From NCBI GenBank assembly GCA_963783095.1, contig CAWAMR010000002.1:682001-746000 (forward strand): 64,000 nucleotides of DNA. The letters are read 5' to 3'. This DNA is from CAWAMR01 sp963783095. GTDB taxonomy: Bacteria > Planctomycetota > Planctomycetia > Gemmatales > Gemmataceae. The position numbers were made by a program, and so were the translations under genes. Shown one piece after another: positions 1 to 8,199 of this stretch. The notes under the pieces are model-generated. The model saw only the letters and a list, made by a program, of their open reading frames with translations. It was not told where the DNA came from and searched no databases. Each line of letters opens with the position of its first letter. The first letter of the stretch is position 1.

Positions 1-301
1 CGGTTTTCTCCCAGAGTTTTGAGCCGTCTTTCTTGCTGAGGCAGATAAGGGAGCGCTTCTTGCCTTTCTCGGTTGCCTGGGTGAGGAAGATACGATCGTT
101 CCAGATGACCGGAGTCGAGTTGCCCTCATCGGGGAGGTCGGCCTTCCAGACGATATTTTCGGTGCGAGACCAGCGCATGGGGAGCCCGGTTTCCTTGCAA
201 TATCCATTGGCGGTTGGGCCGCGCCACGCGGGCCAATTATCCGCAAACGCCGGCCAGGGATGCACAATGAGTGCGACGACGACGATCGGTGAATACCGCA
301 T
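1..301 (-). CDS. PQQ-like beta-propeller secreted protein, N-terminal part
   Basis: The gene reads leftwards and leaves the window. The visible 100 residues begin with a short signal peptide ending near PAFA-DN. WPAWRGPTANGY and later IVWKADLP then follow, the usual opening of planctomycete outer-membrane-assembly-like PQQ propellers (BamB/quinoprotein type), followed by the first blade (STPVIWNDRIFLTQA...). Family knowledge places such proteins in the periplasm; their substrates are mostly unknown. The ATG at 301 was chosen because the signal peptide follows it directly. It is separated by 140 bases from the next minus-strand gene. The C-terminal blades are not visible, so the total length is unknown. 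Confidence 0.75.
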   Translation of the reverse strand, partial: MRYSPIVVVALIVHPWPAFADNWPAWRGPTANGYCKETGLPMRWSRTENIVWKADLPDEGNSTPVIWNDRIFLTQATEKGKKRSLICLSKKDGSKLWEKT

Positions 302-441
302 CGGTGAAACTCCAGATGAATGGGATGCGAAGCGCGAGCGCTGATTCCGTTTTTCTGCAAGCCTCTCAAGACAGAGTGTAGTTCTTGCCCGGCGTAACGG
401 CAGATCGATACAGGTACCCGTGAGTCCCCAGCTCGCCTGCC

Positions 442-1173
442 TCACTTCGCGCTCACGCGCTCCTGCAATGCCTTGAGATTCTTATTATTCCGTTCCGTTT
501 TGAAGGGATTGGGTTCATCTTTACTCTTACCCCCAAACCCTCCTTGACCGGACCCTGGCCAGTTATAGCCTGCCGCTTCCATGCTGGCGCGATCTTCCTT
601 CACCACGTCCAGTAAAGCCTCAAGGCGCTTCTTCGCCTCGTCGTCGGTCAGCGTTTCGAGACCTTCCAGGTTCTTGATCTGCTCTGCCACCTTCTTTTTG
701 CGATCCTCGCTCAACGATATGCTCAGCGGCTTCTCCGTCAGTTGATTGAGTTTCGTTATCAATGAGACAAGCTGGGTCTTTGGATTCGGACCTCTGCCGC
801 CTCCGCCGCCCATGCCTTTGGGCATTCCGCCCATGCCTTTGGGCATTGCACCCATGCCTTTGGGCATCGCGCCCATACCTTTCGGCATCCCACCCTTCGG
901 CATTTCGCCATCGGGACCTGGAGCTGGCAACTGTGCTTGCTCGGTCGGTGCGGATTCGGCAGGCTTTTCCGTCCAGTTGTAGCCGAACCGGCCAAGTGCC
1001 AGGACACCCGCCCCGAAACCGATGGCCAGGCAACTCAGTCCGATGCCGATGAAGGCTGAAACTTTCCGTTTTCCGCCGGTGACGAAGTAAAGCACTGCGG
1101 CAAGAATTGCCAGGGCACTGCCGCCAAAAACGAAGTAGTGATAGGTCTGCATGTTCTTGAAATCGAAATCCAT
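442..1173 (-). CDS. Membrane protein with Met-Pro-Lys-Gly repeats
   Basis: This 243-residue protein has two N-terminal transmembrane segments (about residues 10-30 and 36-60). A low-complexity middle follows, in which MPKGMG-type units are repeated about five times. The C-terminal region is helical and charged (about residues 140-225). The longer upstream reading frame was rejected because it overlaps the neighbouring gene in another frame; the start at MDFDF is preceded by GAGG. I do not recognise a catalytic domain. The C-terminal region (LSISLSEDRKKKVAEQI..) resembles helical segments found in other planctomycete hypothetical proteins. The tandem repeat is probably length-variable. It lies between two exported proteins on the same strand, which suggests an envelope role. 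Confidence 0.65.
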   Translation of the reverse strand: MDFDFKNMQTYHYFVFGGSALAILAAVLYFVTGGKRKVSAFIGIGLSCLAIGFGAGVLALGRFGYNWTEKPAESAPTEQAQLPAPGPDGEMPKGGMPKGMGAMPKGMGAMPKGMGGMPKGMGGGGGRGPNPKTQLVSLITKLNQLTEKPLSISLSEDRKKKVAEQIKNLEGLETLTDDEAKKRLEALLDVVKEDRASMEAAGYNWPGSGQGGFGGKSKDEPNPFKTERNNKNLKALQERVSAK

Positions 1174-1274
1174 GTGACGCCTCGGGTCAAGAAAAAGAAA
1201 TGACTTCAGCAGACTAAACGATCCACCCGAGGTCGGCAAACAGAAAACAAACAAAATGCGGTTTTGTTTATCGC

Positions 1275-1790
1275 TTACGGCTTTCGGGCCGCAAGTGCTT
1301 TTCGCGCCCGGAGCAGCTGGATTTCCGCCGTCAAATGGTTGTACTTGGCCAGATCGAGATCTTCGGCGGCGCCGGTTCCTTCGCGAAATCGGGTTCTTGC
1401 GAAATCTTCCGCCACACGAGTAAATCGCACCTTGCGTTCCAGCACTGCGATTCGCTCCTGTGGATCGGTCCACAATTCCAATCCGGCTGCGGTTATCAGG
1501 TCGATCGATCCTGCCAGGTCGGCGATCGACACTCTGCCTTCCAAAGTGCCTGCCGCCAGTCTTCTGGACCGCTCGATGGCGACGTTATAGCGCTTCTTGA
1601 GCAGTTGCTCCATTTCGCTGTCCGAGGTCGAGATCGTCACCGCGTTGAACGATTTCAGCAACTGCTCAACTTCCTTGTCTTTGAGCCGGGTCAGGTCTTG
1701 ACCGGGGGCGCGCGCTATTGCGCCCACGAACAAGAGCGCCGCAGAGAGCAAAAAGACGCGGAAAAATGTGGGAGAAATCGCTTTCGACAT
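1275..1790 (-). CDS. Secreted coiled-coil protein, TolC-like character
   Basis: A 171-residue protein starts at 1790, where AAGGAG lies six bases upstream; a longer start at 1832 has no such site. Residues 1-26 form a signal peptide ending in ARA-PGQ. The rest is almost entirely helical and charged, with a long central helix (LKDKEVEQLLKSF through RSRRLA) and a second one containing REGTGAAEDLDLAKYNHL. That last stretch resembles the periplasmic coiled-coil hairpins of TolC-type outer-membrane factors, but the protein is far too short to be one. It may be a planctomycete-specific periplasmic helper. The stop is about 100 bases before the next gene, so co-transcription is possible. Confidence 0.65.
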   Translation of the reverse strand: MSKAISPTFFRVFLLSAALLFVGAIARAPGQDLTRLKDKEVEQLLKSFNAVTISTSDSEMEQLLKKRYNVAIERSRRLAAGTLEGRVSIADLAGSIDLITAAGLELWTDPQERIAVLERKVRFTRVAEDFARTRFREGTGAAEDLDLAKYNHLTAEIQLLRARKALAARKP

Positions 1791-1880
1791 GATCGATCTC
1801 CTTGCGTGATGCCGGCCGGAAAATGCGGACATAATCCCATGTTACCACAGTTCCAGGCAATGCCATAAGGAATCTTTCAA

Positions 1881-3086
1881 TCATTTTTTCGTGGGCGTGA
1901 TCCCCAACAATTCCTCAAGCAGCGCGATAATGGCGTTGATGATATTGGGGTTGATCCCCTTGGCGGTAAGGTCCGACTGCACTGCCGGCACGCTCGCACC
2001 GAACCCCTGTTGGATCGTCCAGCCGGCCGGGAGTGCGAAGGTGTCGCCCTTGGGTGAGACGACTACGATAGCGGGAGCAGGAGTAGGAGTGGGAACGGGA
2101 GTAGGGGTAGGAGTGGGAGCAGGCGGAGCCGGTGCAGGAAATGGATTCGGCGGAAGCGACTTCCCACCCACTGCGACCCAATAGTTGGCGAGATCGGCGT
2201 AGTGGATCCCGTTCGGAGCGTAACCGCTGGAATTGAACCACTCCAAAGAAAAGCACAAGACGATCTCTGAATCGGCGGCCTTGATGCCGCTATAGGTAAC
2301 GGTGTTGTAGTAGCCCCAGGTTGCGGTCGAAAACACCGGATCGGAACCTGGGGCAACTTTCCCAAGCACCATCGCATGACCGGCGGACGGGTCGGGCGTG
2401 CCGTCGTTGGTCCAGTTGGCGTTCGGCCCCATATTGTTGAGCCAGGTATCTTCGAGAGAGCACGTCCAGATCGCTGGCCCGAACAGGTACATTCCCAACT
2501 GGATGTTACTGACATTCGACGTATCCACGATCAGATAATCGAGGGTCTTGTGGGATGCATCACCCGGTGCAGGAATCCAGCCCGCTTCCATTTTGGGCAG
2601 CACGTCACTATCCGAGAGTCCGTTGTCGCCGCCCGATTCCTGGAGATACCAGTTGATGAGGGTTTGTTGATCGAACGTGTCGGCCTTACTCTTTCCCCCT
2701 CGATACGATGACAGGGAAAACCAGTGACAGCCGGCGGCAGCATAGCAATCGCCGTACTGGTCGTTCCCAAGCAGCGGCACAACGGCGGTATTGCCGTTGT
2801 TCGTCCAGTCGACTGGTGTAGTTGGAATCGGCGGCAGCTTGGCCCGCTCCTGCTTTAGAACCGGCAGGTGAAAGATTTTTCCCTTCTTGATTCTCAACTG
2901 TTCCCGATCGACGAGAACGACACTCTTTCCGAGTTTGTCCTTGTACTCTCGAATTCCCTTGCCGTGCATCGCCTTCTTCTGCGCAGCGCACTCTTGCGGG
3001 GCCTTCGACTGGGCCAGTACCAAACAACCGAACAGAAATGCGGCCAGTGCCAAAGTCCGCACGCCCACAAAGCGAGATAGAAACAT
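1881..3086 (-). CDS. Secreted papain-like (C1-type) peptidase homologue
   Basis: A 401-residue protein starts at 3086, with TTGGAG upstream. A signal peptide (FGCLVLAQS) is followed by the core fold. The segment NDQYGDCYAAAGCHWF matches the Gln...Cys active-site region of papain-like enzymes, and PSAGHAMVLGK supplies a candidate catalytic His. The catalytic Asn/Trp position is less clear (ATWGYYNT). After about residue 310 comes a linker of alternating Pro and Thr, then a 55-residue C-terminal domain (VVSPKGDTFALPAGW..). Function is inferred from the fold pattern only. It sits just beyond the phage-like module on the same strand, so it could be a phage-associated peptidase or an unrelated host exoprotein. 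Confidence 0.65.
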   Translation of the reverse strand: MFLSRFVGVRTLALAAFLFGCLVLAQSKAPQECAAQKKAMHGKGIREYKDKLGKSVVLVDREQLRIKKGKIFHLPVLKQERAKLPPIPTTPVDWTNNGNTAVVPLLGNDQYGDCYAAAGCHWFSLSSYRGGKSKADTFDQQTLINWYLQESGGDNGLSDSDVLPKMEAGWIPAPGDASHKTLDYLIVDTSNVSNIQLGMYLFGPAIWTCSLEDTWLNNMGPNANWTNDGTPDPSAGHAMVLGKVAPGSDPVFSTATWGYYNTVTYSGIKAADSEIVLCFSLEWFNSSGYAPNGIHYADLANYWVAVGGKSLPPNPFPAPAPPAPTPTPTPVPTPTPAPAIVVVSPKGDTFALPAGWTIQQGFGASVPAVQSDLTAKGINPNIINAIIALLEELLGITPTKK

Positions 3087-3126
3087 AGGTTCTCCAAGTA
3101 AGATTGAGTAAGTTATGACCACTTCT

Positions 3127-3411
3127 TCAGTAATGAATGAACAAGTGGCCGCACAAGAATCCGCAAACCATCACAGCTACCCAGCATCGACGCAGCAAGT
3201 AACAAGCTCCGACCGCCAGCAACATACCCAGCGAAATCAGCGTTGGATGCTGCTTCTCTGCATGCCAGACCGACAGCGATATCGACTGGTGCCCCGAAAA
3301 GACAAGGGCCAGGTCCGTCACGATGCCAAGCGATAACAAACAGGCAAAGAGAAGTTCCGGCCATTGTTCCCGGATGCCCGGCAGGAGCCGGGCAAAACGG
3401 ATACCAAGCAT
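3127..3411 (-). CDS. Small two-helix membrane protein, holin-like architecture
   Basis: A 94-residue protein with two or three hydrophobic segments (LLFACLLSLGIVTDLALVF, then LISLGMLLAVGACYLL with a following VAVMVCGFLCGHLF). The ATG at 3411 is chosen over the one at 3429 because a strong AAGGAGG lies seven bases upstream of it. It lies 29 bases after the glycosyltransferase-methyltransferase gene and on the same strand as the phage structural genes. Position and architecture would suit a holin, but no family is recognised and no endolysin is obvious next to it. The role is therefore inference. Confidence 0.5.
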   Translation of the reverse strand: MLGIRFARLLPGIREQWPELLFACLLSLGIVTDLALVFSGHQSISLSVWHAEKQHPTLISLGMLLAVGACYLLRRCWVAVMVCGFLCGHLFIHY

Positions 3412-3440
3412 ATCAATCCTCCTTTCCATAGTTTTCTCGC

Positions 3441-4226
3441 TTACGCTTCAGGCTCCGACTTGAACCCGATCACCTCAAAAATCCACCTCGACTCGAACGC
3501 GGCCCCGGGGCAGAGGTCGTAGAGATCCTGATCCGATAGCAGCGGGAAGAGTGCCTTCCACCGCCCGTAATTGTCGCCGGGCACTTTGCTGCTCGATACC
3601 ACTTTGAGCCGTTTGGAACACGGGCCAAACCAATACTTGATGCCAAGCTCGTGCTCGGTCCAGTCCCGGACCTGGTGATCGCTGATGGTCTGCTTGTGAT
3701 CGTGGCACATGGCCTGTTGAGAGAAATGATGCGGAACGACGATCTCGACTTTCGCGCCGACTTTGGCAACCCTTACGACTTCCCGCAACAACTCCCGGAC
3801 GGCCCGGACGTGCTCGAGACAATGGGCGGAGTAAATCTCGTCGATCGAGTCATCCGGGAACGGCAGAGACAGGCCGGCGGCGAGCATCTCGAAATCGAAT
3901 AGAACGTCGGCAGTATCGAGCTTGTCCACGTTGATGAAGCCGGCCTTTTTCTCGGTGCCGCCGCCGAGGTTCAGCTTCGTTGCCGCATCGATCAGGTTCC
4001 ACCTGGCGAGCAGCTTTCGCCCTTGCCGCATCGCTTCTTCGCCATAGTTGGCTACCTTGACCGCCAAGCCCGCTTTGCCGCCATAGGCCTTTTGGCTGGC
4101 CTGCGATCGAGCGTGCCAAAACCATTCGGTCTTGTGAATCTGATAGTCGGTTCCGGCCCCAGGATCTTCGGTACGATGCCGGCCTTCTGCAACGACAGGT
4201 TGGGCGGGCATTCGGTGTCGGGCCAC
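3441..4226 (-). CDS. SAM-dependent methyltransferase domain (C-terminal part of fused gene)
   Basis: The class I methyltransferase core is clear. KLNLGGGTEKKAGFINVDKL is motif I with the following acidic strand. DVLFDFEM, DDSIDEIYSAHCLEHV and LLREVVRVAKVGAKVEI are the next three blocks. The C-terminal part ends with FESRWIFEVIGFK. The same frame continues upstream through the end of a glycosyltransferase domain (YQIHKTEWFWHARSQ) until a frame break near 4142, so the natural product is probably a glycosyltransferase-methyltransferase fusion. An internal ATG at 4031 would give a free-standing 196-residue enzyme, the usual size, but its ribosome site is weak (GAAGAAG). Phage enzymes of this type often modify glycans or nucleotides; the substrate cannot be read from the sequence. 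Confidence 0.7.
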   Translation of the reverse strand: MARHRMPAQPVVAEGRHRTEDPGAGTDYQIHKTEWFWHARSQASQKAYGGKAGLAVKVANYGEEAMRQGRKLLARWNLIDAATKLNLGGGTEKKAGFINVDKLDTADVLFDFEMLAAGLSLPFPDDSIDEIYSAHCLEHVRAVRELLREVVRVAKVGAKVEIVVPHHFSQQAMCHDHKQTISDHQVRDWTEHELGIKYWFGPCSKRLKVVSSSKVPGDNYGRWKALFPLLSDQDLYDLCPGAAFESRWIFEVIGFKSEPEA

Positions 4227-5279
4227 GCCATGCCGTTCGACGGATCGGCAGAGCTCTCATACCACCAGCGAAAATCCCAGCACAATTGGATGCGCCTCAT
4301 CGTTGGCGCGTGCCAGATCGTGGCCGTGTGACTGACAAGCCCTTTCCACCGATCGTCGATCCATTCCCGGCTCGACATCTCCCAGCCGACGACCGGCTGA
4401 GCCGGCGAACACTGTGACAGCATCCACGACAGAAAATCGCGACGCTGGGGGAAGACATCCGCATGGGTGGTGAAGATGAATTCGGTGGCGCAACCGCGAA
4501 GGCCAGATCCATGGCCACGCCCACCGGTGCCGAGGAGTGGATGTAACCGCCGGCCCGGACATAATGAATCTCGCAGTCCGGGCCGCGCAGCGCTTCGAGC
4601 TTTTCGCAGACCGCGGCGGGGAGCCGGTATCGACGATAATCAGGTAGGGCTTGACGGTCTGCTTTCTCCACATTTGCACCGCAAGTTCGAGCATCTCGAA
4701 GGTATCGAGGTGCGGAATGGTGATGCTTACCCGGTAGTCACTGGTCTTATGCCGGATGTCACCCCACCACTTGTCGGGCGTTTCGAGCGGTGCCACATAG
4801 CCAGTGGGCTTCTCTTCCTCATCCGGCGTGTAGCCCGGACAAGAGACACCGCAGCCCTTGCAGAGACAGACCAGCTTGCCCAGCGGTGTTTGCGGATGTC
4901 CGCAGCGCCGCCAGTCCTTGACGTTATCCGGGGCTTCGGGCGGGTGAATGCTCATCTCGCCACGGTGGACGCACAGAGGCAGTTCCACCCATTGCCCTGG
5001 AGCGATCGGCTCGTGATCGATGCAGTGGCAGTTCATGCAGGTTTGCAGATCGACGCCGACGTTGGCGACAACGAGCTTGGGAGAGTTGCACTCGTAGCGC
5101 TCTTCGCGACCGTTCTTTCTTTGGCCTCGCCAACGACACTTCGGAAACTCGGTCGCCATTGAAAAACCTTTCGTAGGGCAAGCGTCTCGCTTGCCGTTGC
5201 GAGAACAAAAGCACTCATGCGCCGGAAAATATCCGAGTGGCGCATTACATTCTTCGCAATGCTTTGACGTGTCGATCAT
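4052..5279 (-). pseudogene. Family 2-like glycosyltransferase with Cys-rich N-terminus, frame-broken
   Basis: The start overlaps the stop of the tail gene by four bases (ATGA at 5276-5279). The N-terminus is Cys-rich (CEEC, CFC, CMNCHC, CLCKGCGVSC), like zinc-binding modules. From about residue 190 it reads VSITIPHLDTFEMLELAVQ, then LIIVDTGSP, the opening of a GT-A family 2 domain. The reading then shifts near 4625 (into AAVCEKLEALRG), near 4485 (into ATEFIFTTHADVFP, with a DxD-like HAD) and near 4142 (into YQIHKTEW). All three are consistent with single missing bases, and restored length is a whole number of codons (about 614 with the methyltransferase). The residues stay well conserved on both sides, so sequencing error is as likely as decay. 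A REP-like palindrome (5173-5195) is translated inside the N-terminus, so a second start at MATEF (5159) is possible. Confidence 0.65.
5173..5195. repeat. REP-like palindrome, single copy inside coding frame
   Basis: GGCAAGCG-TCT-CGCTTGCC is a perfect 8-bp hairpin with a TCT loop, preceded by GTAG. On the minus strand it is read as GKRDACPT within the glycosyltransferase ORF. The same unit occurs singly at 37683 and as inverted pairs at 49171 and 61981. Confidence 0.8.
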
Positions 5280-7136
5280 ACCGGGGTTATCACCGCTGTA
5301 ATGGTGCCCGTGCAGAGCGTGGATGCAGTGCCAAGGGTGAACGTATTGGTTCCGTTGCAGTTGAATGACCCGACCAGCGTAAGCGTGCCGAGTGCAGGCC
5401 CGGTTATGGTCCAGGCCCCGGATGAATAGGCGAGCACGATCCCATCGCTTTCGCCGCAGGCGGTCAGCGTTGGTCCGTTCCAGGTGCAGCCCGTACCGGC
5501 ATAGGTCAGCACAAAGGTGCCATTGAGGTTCCCGCAATCATCGCAAGAGACGGTCGAATCGGTGCTGACACCCGCGATCGTGCATTTCCAGTAGGTGGGG
5601 GCGGTGATGCATTGCGCGCATGTGCTGACACTTGGGTCGGTGCAGCAGTTGACCGGATTGGTAACGCAGAAGGGTGTGCCTGTTTCAATGCGTCCATCCG
5701 GGTTGAAAATGATCGGCAAATACTCCACCGTGATCGAGGTGACGTAGGTGTTTCCTGAAACCGTCGTGGTAGCAGCGCAGACGTTCACGACCTGGTTGAT
5801 CGCCAGCGATGGCAGTGTCTGCGGGCCGAAGCTGTGCTGAAAGTCATTGAAGCCATAGCCGAACGGCAGCCTGCAAATGCGAGTGCTGGGCTTGCTGTAG
5901 TCCCAAAGAATGTCGACGCCGATCTTGGGATCTACCGCAACGATGCCCCGATAGGTCTCATCCAGGAAATGACATTGCGAATCGATCCAGTCCATCGCCA
6001 GTTGTTGAGCCAGTGCCAGGCAAGCGGTCTGGTTGTTCGGGGGCGTGTTGTCGCAGGTAGTCACCAGCGCCTTGGCAGTGGTCCGGATCGGCAATTGCCA
6101 ATAGCCGCTGGTTGCCGAGTAAGTCGGCATGTCGGAATAGGGGGAAGGCAAGGAAGACGTTTCCAGTTGGATCGTGTAAACCGCTCCATAGCTGTCCTTG
6201 GTGAAATGCCGGTACGTGCTCGGCTCCGGATAACCGAAGTTCGCGATGAACTGCGGAAAGCTGACCGCGAAGAGCGCAGGAACCACAGCGGCTTTCGGCG
6301 GGTCGGCGGTTTCGGTGGACGTGGAAAGGACCGCACCGCCGGCCAGCCGTTTGGTGTACGAAGGGGCGCAGGGATGCCTCGTAGGTGTTGATGCCCGTGT
6401 TGTAGCGGATGGCCGTGTAGGTTCCATCCAGGTTCCTGACCAGATACCGCCCGATGTTGGCCAGCATGACATCGATGAGCACCGCGGCGTTCTCGTTGGA
6501 TGAATACAGGGCCGAATCGGGTTCCGGCTGGCCATAAACCGACTCGACCGCTTCGTCGAAGGTGAAAGTTCCCTCGTAAAGCGTGTAAATCAAATCGGTA
6601 ATGACCTCCGACCAGTCGCCGCCTGTGTCGCGCTGGTCCAGCGACGATGAGTTTTGCCAGAAATAGCGCTCGTCGACGAAGGTGAGCCAGTAGAGTTCCG
6701 AGCCCGTGCCGCCGGCGAATTGATTGTCGGCCCCACTGGTCGAGAGATCGGCCACGGGCCTGGGCGGGAGCAAGAACATATCGGTCTGGAAGCCGGTGTC
6801 GGTCGAGTCGCCATCCGAACGCATCACGAGCGGCCTGGGCACCAGGGCACCTTCGCCCCAGGCGCTGGCGGCGAACCATTCGACATCGGCCATTGCAGCA
6901 ACGCAGCGCAGGATCGAGAAGCGCAAAGCGCCGGTGGGATACCACCATTGATTCAGGCCGATGCGGGGATTGTAGAACTGCGGCGGACTGAGCTTGGCAA
7001 GTCGGCCGCCCACCTTGGCCTGCCTCAAGACTTCATCGGTGCCGTAGGCGAACGGGTAGATTGCTTCCAGGAGCGCCAGCGTCTGGGCATCGGGAAGCCG
7101 AAGCGTCTTGCCGTTGTAGGTGAGTTGAAAGGCCAT
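5276..7136 (-). CDS. Phage tail/adhesin-like structural protein, one frame break
   Basis: About 620 residues when the break near 6357 is bridged (EASLRPF continues as YTKRLAGGAVLSTSTE). The N-terminus, MAFQLTYNGKTLRLPD, resembles that of the 680-residue protein two genes upstream (MATSLTYNGVDFG), which suggests a shared tail-attachment segment. The second half is rich in Cys, Thr and Gly, with several CxxC pairs (CCTDPSVSTCAQC, SCDDCGNLNG) as in secreted or exposed fibres. The final 100 residues are beta-rich repeats (GTFVLTYAGTGCTWNGP). No known family is recognised. It is the last large structural gene before the sugar-modifying enzymes, with which it overlaps by four bases. No ribosome site is visible; a heptad-repeat hairpin abuts the start. 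Confidence 0.6.
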
Positions 7137-7143
7137 TTTAGTA

Positions 7144-7258
7144 GTGGTTAGTGATGAGTGGTCAGTGGTCAGTGGTCGGTGATCGAGAGTTGGGAGTTAG
7201 GAGTCAGGAGTAAAGACGCGGGAATTGCATTTGCTCTTAACTCCTAACTCCTAACGAT
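7144..7258. repeat. Heptad-repeat hairpin A (two heptad types)
   Basis: Between two phage genes lie 7-bp tandem repeats. A GTGGTCA-type run occupies 7144-7182. A GAGTTAG-type run (7186-7214) then pairs with CTTAACTCCTAACTCCTAACG at 7236-7256. The core contains TTGCATTTGCT, shared with elements C and D. Confidence 0.8.
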
Positions 7259-7643
7259 CGGTGACAACCCATGGCATGTTGGGCATTACTCCAGCTTCAA
7301 ACGCTCTGTCGCCAAGTGCAGCCCGCAACTCGGCCAGCCAGTACTCGCACCGGTTCTCCGGTTCGCGCATTACTTCCAGAGCGGCCCAGGCATTGCGTGC
7401 CATCTCCAAGCGGTAAACGTACTCAATTCGGTTGCCACGGTCGCGCCCTACCCAATAAGCGGGATCGCTCTTCTCGGCATCAATCAACACCTGATATTCC
7501 CGGCTGGGACTCGTTCCACAAGCTTCCAGACAGGCAAGTGGAATCGAAAACTGCCTCAAGACGTCCGGTGTGCAAGGCACTCTCGTTTCGCGCGGCACGG
7601 GCAACATTGGGATTCCAGCCAGCATGGCAATCGCTTGGAACAT
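7251..7643 (-). CDS. Phage-associated hypothetical protein, 130 aa
   Basis: A soluble 130-residue protein preceded by AGGAG six bases before the ATG. It contains CTPDVLRQFSIPLACLEACGTSP and a helical C-terminal half (LEMARNAWAALEVMREPENRCEYWLAELRAALGDRAFE). No family is recognised. It ends seven bases after the hairpin arm of element A begins and starts only nine bases downstream of the preceding gene, so it belongs to the phage structural operon. A tail-completion or assembly role is a guess from position alone. Confidence 0.55.
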   Translation of the reverse strand: MFQAIAMLAGIPMLPVPRETRVPCTPDVLRQFSIPLACLEACGTSPSREYQVLIDAEKSDPAYWVGRDRGNRIEYVYRLEMARNAWAALEVMREPENRCEYWLAELRAALGDRAFEAGVMPNMPWVVTDR

Positions 7644-7652
7644 GACAGACTC

Positions 7653-8159
7653 CTACTCAACAGACTGGTTGAACTTCGTTTCCCAGGTCGAGCGAATTCG
7701 TAACCAGGGTTTTTGCGGAATGCGCGGTACGATCTCAAAACTCGCCAGCCGCATTGGTTCCAGCAAGATGCACTGGCCGGCGGTATTCACAGGCTCAAAC
7801 AACTGGAGCGCAGCCAAAACACTGTTCCAGAAGATGAGGATTCCATTGCTCGGATCGGTCAGGGCATCAACGTCGCTCTCGGGCGCATCGGTTTCAAGTC
7901 GATTCCAGACCTCGATCTGACATCTTCCCCGCAGACCGAATGTCATACTTCCACCACCCGCGACCAACCCTTCGATCGCCTCAAATCGAACCGGCGAAAT
8001 GGTCAGCCACCGATCGGCTGGTGGAAATCGCTCCACCGAATCCGCCGGGGCAATACAGATGTAGGTTCTCTCCAATGGCAACAAAGCTGAAGTCGTGGCG
8101 ATCTGCGCCTGGATCGCCTGAAGAATGGTCGATACATCGGTCGGGACTCCATAGGTCAT
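7653..8159 (-). CDS. Putative phage tail-completion protein, 168 aa
   Basis: 168 residues beginning MTYGVPTDVSTILQAIQAQI. An amphipathic N-terminal helix is followed by a beta-rich body (RWLTISPVRFEAIEGLVAGGG, TFGLRGRCQIEVWNRLETD) and a long helix (ALTDPSNGILIFWNSVLAAL). This alternation resembles tail-terminator or minor tail proteins of the gpU/gp37 type, but no diagnostic motif is visible and the assignment rests on size and position. GGGAG lies upstream of the ATG. The operon continues with a 40-base gap on the left side of the 8200-9603 gene. Confidence 0.5.
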   Translation of the reverse strand: MTYGVPTDVSTILQAIQAQIATTSALLPLERTYICIAPADSVERFPPADRWLTISPVRFEAIEGLVAGGGSMTFGLRGRCQIEVWNRLETDAPESDVDALTDPSNGILIFWNSVLAALQLFEPVNTAGQCILLEPMRLASFEIVPRIPQKPWLRIRSTWETKFNQSVE

Positions 8160-8199
8160 CGGGTCAAGCTCCCTGGTGCTCGCGCGAGCACGTTCGACA

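Noticed and set aside
442..1473. Start of the repeat-rich membrane protein at 1473
   Set aside because: The extra 100 codons overlap the 1275-1790 gene and are Arg-rich shadow sequence; 1173 has a membrane-helix N-terminus.
5173..5195. GKRDACPT as a conserved protein motif
   Set aside because: It is the translation of a dispersed REP-like palindrome and carries no functional meaning by itself.
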